Assembly: GCA_003650675.1 (NCBI GenBank)
Contig: QMRH01000019.1
Coordinates: forward strand, 1 to 35,378
Length of the DNA stretch: 35,378 nucleotides
Source: Thermoprotei archaeon
GTDB taxonomy: Archaea; Thermoproteota; Thermoprotei; Thermofilales; B20-G17
Reading direction: 5' to 3'
Below the pieces are notes generated by a model. It worked only from the letters and a program-made list of their open reading frames with translations. It was not told where the DNA came from and ran no database searches. Both the position numbers and the translations under genes were made by a program. Of this stretch, positions 21,940 through 29,667 are shown in pieces. Numbering within the stretch: the stretch's first letter is position 1; each line of letters starts with the position of its first letter.

Positions 21940-22929
21940 GTGGTCTCCGAGGAACGACTACAAGAATTAAAGAGAGTAGCGGCAAAACTACTTTCAGCAA
22001 ACGCGTTAACCGAGGAGGAGCTCTCAGAGAAAATGAACATAAATAGGACCCTTACAAAAAGGATAATGTTTTCCCTACGTGACGAGGGCTTTTACTTGGA
22101 GGAGGTTAATGGCAAGTTTATTCTAAGACTTGACAAAATAAATTTCCACGAGCTTGGTGCCAAACTTAAAACAAGGGTTATCGGGAGAAGGATGATGTTT
22201 TACAAGGAGGTCGGATCCACAATGGATATTGCACGTGCCATGCACGGCCACGAAGGACTTGTAGTGCTGGCGGAGAGACAGCGAAACGGTAGGGGAAGAA
22301 GGGGGAGGGAATGGGTGTCGCCTGGAGGCGGCCTATGGTTTTCCGTTGTGCTTCGCCCCTATAATCCACCACAATATACTTCTCTAATACCCCTTTTCTC
22401 TGCGCTAGCTACGGCCGAGGCGATAGAAAACATAACGGATTTGACCCCGAGTCTTAAATGGCCGAACGACATCCAAATAAATGGCCGAAAAGTCTGTGGT
22501 GTATTGACGGAGGCTATATATGAGCTAGGTGAAATCTCCTCGGTAATCATCGGCATAGGGGTTAATAACAACATCCCTCACGAGGTTTTTCCAGAAAACA
22601 TTAGAAACGAGGCTACAAGTTTGATGGAGGAAACAGGCTATCCAATACCGCCACTAGTACTATTATCCTCCATTTTAGAGAGGCTTGAGGAATACTACAA
22701 ACTATTTATTAGAAAGAACTATGAAAAAATCCTTTCAATATGGAAGAAGAAGACCTTGATGTTGGGTTCAGATGCAGTCATAGGAATTAACGGTGAAAGC
22801 ATTATAGGTAAAGTTATTGACGTAGATAATCAGGGAAGGCTTGTGTTTATAAATACTAAAGGAGACCACATGGTTCTGAACGCTGGTCAAATAGACTATA
22901 TAAGAATCATAAAGGGTACTGGCCAGTGA
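21940..22929 (+). CDS. birA: Biotin-protein ligase with N-terminal helix-turn-helix (BirA)
   Basis: A 329-aa BirA-type ligase. Residues 1-65 form a winged helix (LTEEELSEKMNINRTLTKRI) that probably binds DNA, making it a potential bifunctional ligase/repressor. The catalytic domain has VGSTMD (91-96), the GRGRRGREW biotin/AMP loop (117-125), LKWPNDIQ and the C-terminal SH3-like domain. It attaches biotin to K89 of the BCCP. Start GTG 21940; a 134-bp spacer separates it from the BCCP gene and may hold its own promoter. It shares a GTGA start/stop overlap with the next gene. Confidence 0.93.
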   Translation: MVSEERLQELKRVAAKLLSANALTEEELSEKMNINRTLTKRIMFSLRDEGFYLEEVNGKFILRLDKINFHELGAKLKTRVIGRRMMFYKEVGSTMDIARAMHGHEGLVVLAERQRNGRGRRGREWVSPGGGLWFSVVLRPYNPPQYTSLIPLFSALATAEAIENITDLTPSLKWPNDIQINGRKVCGVLTEAIYELGEISSVIIGIGVNNNIPHEVFPENIRNEATSLMEETGYPIPPLVLLSSILERLEEYYKLFIRKNYEKILSIWKKKTLMLGSDAVIGINGESIIGKVIDVDNQGRLVFINTKGDHMVLNAGQIDYIRIIKGTGQ

Positions 22930-24086
22930 GAATAGCCCACCTTCCTCTCCATGGGGGTAAAGCCCCTCCCTGGCTTGTCTCACGTATGATAGCACTGGCT
23001 AAACCCATTGTTCGATTGATCTCGGAGGAATATGGTACAAAGGTGCTTTTAGAACGTCTCTCCGACCCGTTCTGGTTCCAAGCCCTCGGATGCGCGTTAG
23101 GATACGATTGGCACTCCTCCGGTGTAACCACGGTTTTAACAGCGGTCCTAAGGCAGGCTATTAATAGACAGAATTTAGGTATACGTGTATGCGGTGGGAA
23201 AGGGAAAAAGTCTACAGGAACCCCGAATGAAATCGAAGAGAAGGGCGATGAACTAGGTCTACCTGAAAACCTTATAAGGGAGTTGAAGCTAGCCAGCAGA
23301 CTAGCTGCAAAAGTCGATAACTCGGCTGTACAGGACGGCTACATACTATATCACCATGCAATATTCTTCGATGAAAAGGGGAACTGGGTGATCATACAAC
23401 AGGGCATGAACCCCATCTTAAAGTATGCTCGAAGATACCACTGGTTTTCACTTCCATTAAGCGAGTTTATTAAGGAACCCCATAAAGGAATCATTTCAGA
23501 GAGGAAGGAGCGATACGTGCTAAACATGGTGTCAAGGAGAAGTATAGATCTACAGAAAACTTTGAGAGATATATCTCTAGAAAACCCCATTAAGGTGAAA
23601 AGGGAGTTCAATAAGGCTTTGGCGTTGATCAAGATGATGCGAGAAAAAAGTAGACCATTAACAGATTACATGAAAATTGAATCGGGTGAATCGTTCCATA
23701 TAAATCCAGAAAAATATTTCTCATACAAGGAGCTTTACATGCCTAGAACCATCGACTGGGAGAAGATCAAAATGATCTATGAATTTAAACCAAAAAGCTT
23801 CCGCGAACTCCTTCTCATTAAGGGGCTAGGTGCAAGAACCCTACGGGCGTTAACACTTATAGCGGAACTCATTTATGGTACCCCCGCTGACTGGAGCGAT
23901 CCAGTAAAGTATTCTTTCGCTTTCGGGGGTAAGGATGGGGTACCTTTTCCCGTGGATAAAAAGTCGATGGACGAGGCCATCAATTTCATGGCGAACATAG
24001 TTTCCGCACTTGACATAGAAAGTAAAAGAAAACGAGAGATCCTGCGAAGACTAGGCCTTAAACAGCACAGGGAACTTCGATGGTAG
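22926..24086 (+). CDS. DUF763 family protein
   Basis: A 386-aa protein with the DUF763 hallmarks: an opening LPLHGGKAPPWLVSRM and LSDPFWFQALGCALGYDWHSSGVTTV (residues about 46-71). QDGYILYHHAIFFDEKGNW follows. Near residue 300 there is a helix-hairpin-helix-like segment, LLIKGLGARTLRALTLIAE, that could contact DNA or RNA. The family is widespread in archaea and has no established function that I know of. GTG start overlapping the birA stop (GTGA), so translation is coupled to it. That linkage to the biotin block may only reflect compact packing. Confidence 0.9.
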   Translation: MRIAHLPLHGGKAPPWLVSRMIALAKPIVRLISEEYGTKVLLERLSDPFWFQALGCALGYDWHSSGVTTVLTAVLRQAINRQNLGIRVCGGKGKKSTGTPNEIEEKGDELGLPENLIRELKLASRLAAKVDNSAVQDGYILYHHAIFFDEKGNWVIIQQGMNPILKYARRYHWFSLPLSEFIKEPHKGIISERKERYVLNMVSRRSIDLQKTLRDISLENPIKVKREFNKALALIKMMREKSRPLTDYMKIESGESFHINPEKYFSYKELYMPRTIDWEKIKMIYEFKPKSFRELLLIKGLGARTLRALTLIAELIYGTPADWSDPVKYSFAFGGKDGVPFPVDKKSMDEAINFMANIVSALDIESKRKREILRRLGLKQHRELRW

Positions 24087-24111
24087 GGTTCCTCCAACAC
24101 CTCTCAAAATA

Positions 24112-24172
24112 AAGGGCTCAGGACGCCCGTCTACGTTCATTTTTCACCTATCAACGCGTTCATCATCGCACG
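24112..24172 (-). ncRNA. Candidate C/D-box sRNA (2'-O-methylation guide)
   Basis: On the minus strand the boxes occur in the canonical order and spacing. Box C ATGATGA is at 24160-24166, followed by a 12-nt guide ACGCGTTGATAG (24148-24159). Box D' GTGA is at 24144-24147, then a 3-nt spacer. Box C' ATGAACG is at 24134-24140, followed by a 12-nt guide TAGACGGGCGTC (24122-24133), and box D CTGA is at 24118-24121. The D-guide contains GACGGGCG, complementary to the universal CGCCCGUC stretch of 16S rRNA near its 3' end. Flanking k-turn stems are weak. Expression is untested. Confidence 0.55.
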
Positions 24173-24412
24173 TATATTAAATCAACCATCATATTTTAAT
24201 TGTGATGCCAAAGTATCTGTAGGGTTGCATCCATTGCATTCCATATATGATATCTTCACTTTCTCTCCAGGGATTTTAAACGAAATTACTGTGCTTAAAG
24301 ACGATGTTATTTGATGGTTCTCATAATATATTCGATTTCTCGGTAAAATGTCTTCACATTAATGCCGATTCCGGGAAGGATTAAATATTAAGGGAGAAAG
24401 TATCTGGGAATA
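24173..24412. other. Intergenic region upstream of moaD, no gene seen
   Basis: A+T-rich spacer with no credible reading frame on either strand. Towards its right end ATTAAATATTA (about 24380-24390) is a plausible TATA box for the moaD-moaE operon. The rest shows no repeat or stable hairpin that I can identify. Confidence 0.5.
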
Positions 24413-24420
24413 GAGGAGGT
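24413..24420 (+). promoter_or_regulatory. Strong ribosome-binding site of moaD
   Basis: GAGGAGGT lies 6 nt before the GTG start at 24427. It is one of the few strong Shine-Dalgarno sequences in the window and fixes the start codon. Confidence 0.75.
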
Positions 24421-24426
24421 AAAGAA

Positions 24427-24699
24427 GTGGCGGTAAAAGTTCGTTTTTACGGTAGGTTTCGGGAAATCGCCGGGATAAATGAGATAAAAATTGATGGAAA
24501 AAATTTATCCTTAGAAAAATTGATGGAAAAAATATCTAATTTTATCCCACAACTTGAAGACGAGCTTAGATGTGGAAAAATCGGGGCAACTATTTTTATC
24601 GCAGTCAACAATGTATTAGTAAACCCGGATAAAAGTTCGCCAATAGTCATAGAGGATGGAAGCCAGGTGGATATAATGCCTCCACCCTCAGGAGGATAA
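24427..24699 (+). CDS. moaD: MoaD, molybdopterin synthase small (sulfur carrier) subunit
   Basis: A 90-aa ubiquitin-fold protein ending in PPPSGG. The terminal Gly-Gly is the site that MoeB-like enzymes adenylate and convert to a thiocarboxylate. Its beta-grasp strands (VKVRFYGRFREIAG, then IFIAVNNVLVN and SQVDIMPP) match MoaD rather than ThiS, and moaE follows 52 nt later. Together they add the dithiolene sulfurs to make molybdopterin. GTG start with a strong ribosome-binding site. Confidence 0.92.
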   Translation: MAVKVRFYGRFREIAGINEIKIDGKNLSLEKLMEKISNFIPQLEDELRCGKIGATIFIAVNNVLVNPDKSSPIVIEDGSQVDIMPPPSGG

Positions 24700-24751
24700 T
24701 ATTTTGGAAAACTAAATAACACTTGTCGACAACCATAAATGGGTGGACGAA

Positions 24752-25162
24752 ATGAAAATTATAATAAGCGAAAATATAGAGAAACCAAATAAATTACTGG
24801 AAAATTTATCCCTAAAAGGAAATATAGGAGCAGTACTGGCTTTCATAGGAATCGTCAGAGAATTCTCAGAGGAAGGAGATAAAGTAGTCAAGTTGTTCTA
24901 TGAAGCTCATCCAACCCTAGCTGAGAAAACCATCGAAAAGATAGTGGAGGACGCTGTAAAAAAATACGGTTTAAAAGATGTCATTGTTGAACACAAAATC
25001 GGTGAGGCAAAGGTAGGTGAAACGGTTTTTGTAGTGATCGTAGCTTCCAAACATAGGGAGGAAGGGTATAGGGGGTTAATAGAAATAGTTGACCGTATAA
25101 AAAGGGAAGCCCCCATATGGAAAAAGGAGTACACAGTTAGCAAAAGCTATTGGAAGAGTTAA
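24752..25162 (+). CDS. moaE: MoaE, molybdopterin synthase catalytic subunit
   Basis: A 136-aa MoaE with the conserved GAVLAFIGIVREFS, FYEAHPTLAEKTIEKI and KIGEAKVGETVFVVIVASKHR. RIKREAPIWKKEY near the C-terminus holds the catalytic lysines. It combines with thiocarboxylated MoaD to convert the cyclic pyranopterin monophosphate into molybdopterin for Mo/W enzymes. ATG 24752 is preferred (GGGTGG 6 nt upstream); GTG 24743 would add three residues. The stop shares 4 bases with the stop of a convergent gene. Confidence 0.95.
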   Translation: MKIIISENIEKPNKLLENLSLKGNIGAVLAFIGIVREFSEEGDKVVKLFYEAHPTLAEKTIEKIVEDAVKKYGLKDVIVEHKIGEAKVGETVFVVIVASKHREEGYRGLIEIVDRIKREAPIWKKEYTVSKSYWKS

Positions 25163-26115
25163 TTTCCAAGCAGAATAACATCCCCGATTTTTTCTATTTT
25201 ATCCCAGGTAACGATAGTATCCACGCCTGGAAAAACCGCTATTTCTTCCACATAGTTATATATTGATTTCACAATCTCCTTTGGAAAACCTTCTCTCGTC
25301 ATCCATTCTGATAAATAGTTGAGAGCGGTGTATTCTACATGGTCTTCACTGTGAATGGAATGATTTTCTTTTAGCCATGAGAGAAGTTTATCCGCATATT
25401 CCGAATATTCAGGATATTCTTTAAGATCATTTGCAAATGCACGGACATTCACACCTTTCTTCGAGACAGAGGGAAGGGAGAGGCGAAGTCCGACTATTCC
25501 AGCGCCTATAACAAAGTTTTTCACATAGCCGAGTAAACGTCCATGCGGGCCTATAACCATTTTTTCTTTAAGTGCTTCAAGAGGCCTGTAGGTGGGTCTG
25601 GCGCCATCCGGCATGCTCCTATACTTTGCTTCACGGGGGGTATTCAGCAGTATTATCTTAATTTTAACAGTTTTTTGTCCGTCGGGAAGAGGAGCTTCCC
25701 CTATCCAGACGCCTTTAATTTCTTTTATACTAACCTTACCCTTAGTGTATTTTTTCTCCGAAATTTTTTCCTTTAACGGTATCTCCAGTCTGTATCCTTT
25801 TACCTTAATGTATTCTAAAAGGTCTTCTACGGAAAGTTCCTTTTTCTCCGTTAAACCAAGAACCTTACGTATTTCATCTATAATTTTTTCCGGTTTTTTC
25901 CTACCTAAAAATCCCTTAGCATTTTTCTCCAATATTTTTTCCAACAATTTATCCCTATCAACTTCTCTCTTTTTCTGCATCTTTTTCTCATATACTTTTA
26001 TGAATACATCATCCTCAGCTACCTCTATTCCTTCGAAATAACCGTAGATGTAGCCTTCGCTGTCGATGACCATGGCGTCTGCCAGCTCTTCAGGTGTAAA
26101 AGCCTCTATTTTCAT
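25159..26115 (-). CDS. Archaeal protein with PRC-barrel-like repeats
   Basis: A protein of about 318 aa that appears to contain three PRC-barrel-like modules. One is at the N-terminus (ADAMVIDSEGYIYGYFEGIEVAEDD), one central (KMVIGPHGRLLGYVKNFVIG) and one at the very C-terminus (VDTIVTWDKIEKIGDVILLG). A lysine/glutamate-rich helical region lies between the first two. PRC-barrels bind RNA or act as protein-docking domains in ribosome maturation, cell division (CdvA) and photosynthesis; which applies here is unknown. ATG 26115 lies two bases past the stop of the upstream membrane-protein gene with a GGGGGGAGAA ribosome-binding stretch; the in-frame start at 26148 would overlap that gene. Confidence 0.7.
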   Translation of the reverse strand: MKIEAFTPEELADAMVIDSEGYIYGYFEGIEVAEDDVFIKVYEKKMQKKREVDRDKLLEKILEKNAKGFLGRKKPEKIIDEIRKVLGLTEKKELSVEDLLEYIKVKGYRLEIPLKEKISEKKYTKGKVSIKEIKGVWIGEAPLPDGQKTVKIKIILLNTPREAKYRSMPDGARPTYRPLEALKEKMVIGPHGRLLGYVKNFVIGAGIVGLRLSLPSVSKKGVNVRAFANDLKEYPEYSEYADKLLSWLKENHSIHSEDHVEYTALNYLSEWMTREGFPKEIVKSIYNYVEEIAVFPGVDTIVTWDKIEKIGDVILLGN

Positions 26116-26116
26116 A

Positions 26117-27061
26117 TTATTTCTCCCCCCTTCTAACAATGAATCCACAGTAGGGACACTTAATTGAAGATCGTGGTACTATTCGATTGCAGTTAGGGCA
26201 TCGCCGAGGAACCAGCACTACGCCTCTTTTGTCGACTTTCGATCCATAATAGAATATTAAAGGTAGTGGTAGGAGAATTGTTAAAACATATATTGAAAGG
26301 ATTTCTTGGGGACTAGGAAGCCTGTATAATATGCTCGCCTCCCTAATACCGAATATAGCTCCTAGCATAGGTATTAGAATAAGGATATTGATGAAATAGA
26401 AAAGGGCGCTTAATACTTTCTCTGATTTCCTGATGATGGATTTCTCTTTAATATAATCCTTTATCACAGCTTTACGTGATAATGGGTAAAGCGGATAGAA
26501 TCCCTCGACACTTATAGCATCTAACCCTAAGTGGATTAAACTACATGTTAAGAAAATATTTGATATCAACATAGTTAGGAGAGGGTTTAGAAAATACCCT
26601 AATAGGTAAACATTGAATACAAAGAAAAGTACCGGGAAAAATAGTGAATGGAGGAACCTGTTTCGACCATTTTTTCTATCCTGAAACATGGAGAATATTA
26701 TTGAATATTCTAGAGTTAAAACAAGACCTAGGGAAACAATGTTCGAGAAAAGGTAGTCTAAAAAATTCAGGAAAACAACTTCAAATTCCGCTATTAACGG
26801 GTATTTTTCTTGAAGCAGGTAGCGAGGGGCTATGAAAAGCAGTAAATAGAGGGTCGTAACTTTCAATCCTTCAACGAAGCTTTCACCCAGCCTTCTAGTT
26901 TCCACTAGGGAGAGTATATCTGCTATCTTTAGGTAGAAGTAAGGGAGGAAAACTACATATAATGCTAGCTGGCTTAAATTCATATTTAAACTAACATCCG
27001 ACATCAAATAGAACATAAAACCTAGCGTCAATCCTGCTACGGCATGAACGGTGCCCCTCAT
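26117..27061 (-). CDS. YdjM/DUF457-like membrane hydrolase with C-terminal zinc ribbon
   Basis: A 314-aa polytopic membrane protein. The start MRGTVHAVAGLTLGF, the HSLFFPVLF segment and IHLGLDAISVEGFYPLYPLSRK (about residues 180-200) contain the His/Asp pattern of YdjM-type predicted metal-dependent membrane hydrolases. About seven hydrophobic segments are visible. The C-terminus adds a rubredoxin-like zinc ribbon, CPNC and CPYCG about 16 residues apart, which most YdjM proteins lack. It is transcribed with the PRC-barrel gene. Members may act on lipids; the substrate is unknown. Confidence 0.72.
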   Translation of the reverse strand: MRGTVHAVAGLTLGFMFYLMSDVSLNMNLSQLALYVVFLPYFYLKIADILSLVETRRLGESFVEGLKVTTLYLLLFIAPRYLLQEKYPLIAEFEVVFLNFLDYLFSNIVSLGLVLTLEYSIIFSMFQDRKNGRNRFLHSLFFPVLFFVFNVYLLGYFLNPLLTMLISNIFLTCSLIHLGLDAISVEGFYPLYPLSRKAVIKDYIKEKSIIRKSEKVLSALFYFINILILIPMLGAIFGIREASILYRLPSPQEILSIYVLTILLPLPLIFYYGSKVDKRGVVLVPRRCPNCNRIVPRSSIKCPYCGFIVRRGEK

Positions 27062-27161
27062 ACCGTATCCTCACAATATATAATATACCACCTTTTATAT
27101 TGACATCATTTATTATATAATGTTCATGTGTGGAAATGAACTATAGAAGCAGGGATTAATC

Positions 27162-27995
27162 TTGGCTTACATTGGTATAGAGAAAGAAGATAGTGTATGG
27201 AGAGAGGAAGTAAGAAAGCTTTTAGATAAACTAGGTTTAAGGCTAGGTAAAGTAGACGAGATCGAAATTAAGACAAAAAGAGGATGGAAAACTTTTATCA
27301 GAATAGAAATCTACGGTTTTGTAGAAGGTTTGGCAAACATCCTCTCTAAACAGTTAAAAACAACGGTTTTTGAATGGGGGGAGCATACTATTTTAGGGGA
27401 GGTCAGCGCTAAACTTTGGTATGAGGCCGTACGAATATGCTACCCTGACGGTGATGTCGAAACGCTACCGGTGCTGTTATGCGACGGTTTTCTAGATGCT
27501 AAAATACCTTCTGAGAACGTCAGAGGCTTAAAAGGAGTTGTGTACATTGGAGGACTAAGAATACCTCTTCCAATAGATGAAGATAACCTAAGGAAAATAT
27601 TAGCTTTGAAAGGAGACTATTACAATAAGTTGGAGCGACTTATCGAAGCCTATGGGATGGAAAAAATCCTTTCAAGTGGTGCTATTAGGATGTTGGAGGA
27701 GGCTAAAAAGGGCGCTAAGGAGCAGGAAGAAAGAATGGAGATAGATTATGAAGCTGGCTTCGTACTTAAACTAGTCGAAGGAAAAATAACTACAATCCCG
27801 CTTCTAGAATATATTGTTCAACTAATTCTGGATGGAAAAGAAGAGCATGCCGTCAACGTTGTTAACGAGGCTCCAAAGAACATTGAAAAAGAATTGCTGA
27901 AGGAGCTTAGAAATGAAGCAGAATACCGTAATGTTCTAGGCAGGAAAGACGATGCTGAAAAGATATTAAAGTTCCTGGAACGGTTCTCTAAGTGA
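27162..27995 (+). CDS. Hypothetical protein, 277 aa
   Basis: A charged soluble protein with an alpha/beta N-terminal half (KTKRGWKTFIRIEIYGFVEG, TVFEWGEHTILGEVSAKLW) and a helical C-terminal half. I do not recognise a family. Start TTG 27162 follows an in-frame stop closely, so the N-terminus is well bounded. It lies 43 nt upstream of gcvH on the same strand; co-transcription is possible, but a function in glycine metabolism is not shown by the sequence. Confidence 0.7.
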   Translation: MAYIGIEKEDSVWREEVRKLLDKLGLRLGKVDEIEIKTKRGWKTFIRIEIYGFVEGLANILSKQLKTTVFEWGEHTILGEVSAKLWYEAVRICYPDGDVETLPVLLCDGFLDAKIPSENVRGLKGVVYIGGLRIPLPIDEDNLRKILALKGDYYNKLERLIEAYGMEKILSSGAIRMLEEAKKGAKEQEERMEIDYEAGFVLKLVEGKITTIPLLEYIVQLILDGKEEHAVNVVNEAPKNIEKELLKELRNEAEYRNVLGRKDDAEKILKFLERFSK

Positions 27996-28038
27996 AAAGA
28001 AAAATAAGTAGAATTAATATATACAGACTGGTGGTTAA

Positions 28039-28461
28039 ATGGCGGAAGAAATCCTATACAAAAACTATAGGTTGAGGAAGGATCTTTTTTATACAAAAAC
28101 CCATGAATGGGCTCGAAGGGAGGGCAATAAAGTATATGTGGGGATAACTGACTACGCTCAGAAAAAACTCAGGGACATAGTATATGTGGAGGAGCCCGAA
28201 ATAGGCCGAAGGGTAAAGAAAGGCGAGGTAGTGACAACAGTTGAATCAGTTAAAGCCGTAGGAGAAGTCTATTCACCTGTATCGGGAACAATAGTGGCAT
28301 GGAATGAGGAGTTGGGTGTAGATCCCAGCATCATAACGGTGGATCCTTACGGAAAGGGATGGATAGTAGTAATAGAGATGGAGGATGAAAATGAATTAAA
28401 GGAGCTATTGAATGTGGATGGGTACATCAAAATATTGGAAAAAGAAGAGTCAGGCCATTGA
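28039..28461 (+). CDS. gcvH: Glycine cleavage system H protein
   Basis: A 140-aa lipoyl-domain protein with the GcvH pattern: FYTKTHEWARREGNKVYVGITDYAQ, then VVTTVESVKAVGEVYSPVSG, where K72 carries lipoate, then the ELGVDPSII and GKGWIVVIEM tail. It shuttles the aminomethyl group in the glycine cleavage complex. No gcvP or gcvT is in the window, but glyA lies 1.2 kb downstream, so the serine/glycine one-carbon branch is represented. In archaea lacking the complex, H-like proteins may serve lipoate assembly. The 3' end overlaps a convergent gene by 12 nt. Confidence 0.95.
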   Translation: MAEEILYKNYRLRKDLFYTKTHEWARREGNKVYVGITDYAQKKLRDIVYVEEPEIGRRVKKGEVVTTVESVKAVGEVYSPVSGTIVAWNEELGVDPSIITVDPYGKGWIVVIEMEDENELKELLNVDGYIKILEKEESGH

Positions 28462-29613
28462 TTTAACCTTAACCATAGTATACTCATTGTAATCAACTAG
28501 CACCTTAACAAATTTTCTTTGAGCAAAAAGCCTATCCACCCCTTTGTCCCCTGTATCGACGAAGAAGACTGGTGTTTCCCTGAGCTTAATGCGTGTGGCG
28601 ACTACTATTATATTTTCCAAACCCACCTTTCTTAGCACCCGGGGGCTTATCTGCTGGTTTCCTCTACCAAAGAGAAAGCCTTCACGACCCAACGGGCTCA
28701 CTATAATTTTTGTAGGTAGCCTTAATCTAGAAAGTATATCCAATATTTCCCGTTCATTGACGTCCCTTGCTATCAGTTTGCCGTTTAACAATACATCCAC
28801 CCCGAGGACCGTTTTCTTTAGATTCATTCTTTTTGCTATGGTTTCAACGGTGGTTCCTGGACCAAGAATATAGATCACGTTTTTCTCGATCAAGTTTTCT
28901 ACAACGTACTTTGCAATAGAGTCTTTATTTTCCTCTTCTTCGCTAGTTAGCGGAATAGAGTTTTTCGAGCTCTGTAGGTACAGTGGCTCGTAGGGGACCT
29001 TCATATAACCGAAAACTTTTACCGAGAGTAGCCCTTTTCGGAAGGCTTCTTCATCTACGTCAACCACCTCAGCTAAACGCAAGATACATTTCCCCCTCAA
29101 ATATAAGACTAAGAGACGTGCTGAGGCTTCTGGACTTACGCCGAAGACGGAGCTGTATACTTTCACGCCTGAAGGCACGCCGAGAACTGGGACTCTTTGA
29201 CCAACCACAGTGAGTACGTCACGGGCCGTTCCATCTCCGCCAACAAATACTATGATATCCACCTTCTTCTCCAAGAAAAGTCTGCATGCATTTTTGGTAT
29301 CACATGCAGTGGTTTTTCTAGGAGCTTTCAGGACGACTCTATAGTTCCCAAAGAATGTTTTTTGGAGCAGTCTTTCTCCCATCTTTCCTGATACCGTGAG
29401 AAATAATATCTCCCCATCATGGTTGAGTAGTTTTTTTAGCTTCCTGAGGAACCGTAGCCCTCTTCTCCAGGCCACAGGCCTAGCCCCTAATTCGATGGCA
29501 CGCCTTAAAACGGCTTCACCATCCGTACCCTTTAATCCTACTCTCCCGCCCATTCCAGCTATAGGGTTTACGATAAATCCTACTTTCCATCCTCCACCAT
29601 TTTTCTGTACCAT
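28450..29613 (-). CDS. ATP-NAD/AcoX-type kinase family protein
   Basis: A 387-aa protein of the NAD kinase/diacylglycerol-kinase superfamily. The opening VGFIVNPIAGMGGRVGLKGTDG is the AcoX-family hallmark, and IIVFVGGDGTARDV (about residues 120-133) is the nucleotide-binding GGDGT motif. VLGVPSGVKVYSSVF and the C-terminal GREGFLFGRGNQQISP also match. The family is annotated as predicted polyphosphate/ATP-NAD kinase; only the fold-level assignment is secure. It is convergent with gcvH (12-nt overlap) and divergent from glyA across 54 bp. Confidence 0.85.
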   Translation of the reverse strand: MVQKNGGGWKVGFIVNPIAGMGGRVGLKGTDGEAVLRRAIELGARPVAWRRGLRFLRKLKKLLNHDGEILFLTVSGKMGERLLQKTFFGNYRVVLKAPRKTTACDTKNACRLFLEKKVDIIVFVGGDGTARDVLTVVGQRVPVLGVPSGVKVYSSVFGVSPEASARLLVLYLRGKCILRLAEVVDVDEEAFRKGLLSVKVFGYMKVPYEPLYLQSSKNSIPLTSEEEENKDSIAKYVVENLIEKNVIYILGPGTTVETIAKRMNLKKTVLGVDVLLNGKLIARDVNEREILDILSRLRLPTKIIVSPLGREGFLFGRGNQQISPRVLRKVGLENIIVVATRIKLRETPVFFVDTGDKGVDRLFAQRKFVKVLVDYNEYTMVKVKSMA

Positions 29614-29667
29614 AGTACTCGACTAAGATTAATTAACTTAAAGGGATAATAATATGATTGTGAGAAA

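Noticed and set aside
24215-24310. Second C/D-box sRNA on the plus strand starting at a GTGATGC box
   Set aside because: No D box CTGA at a suitable distance and no C'/D' pair.
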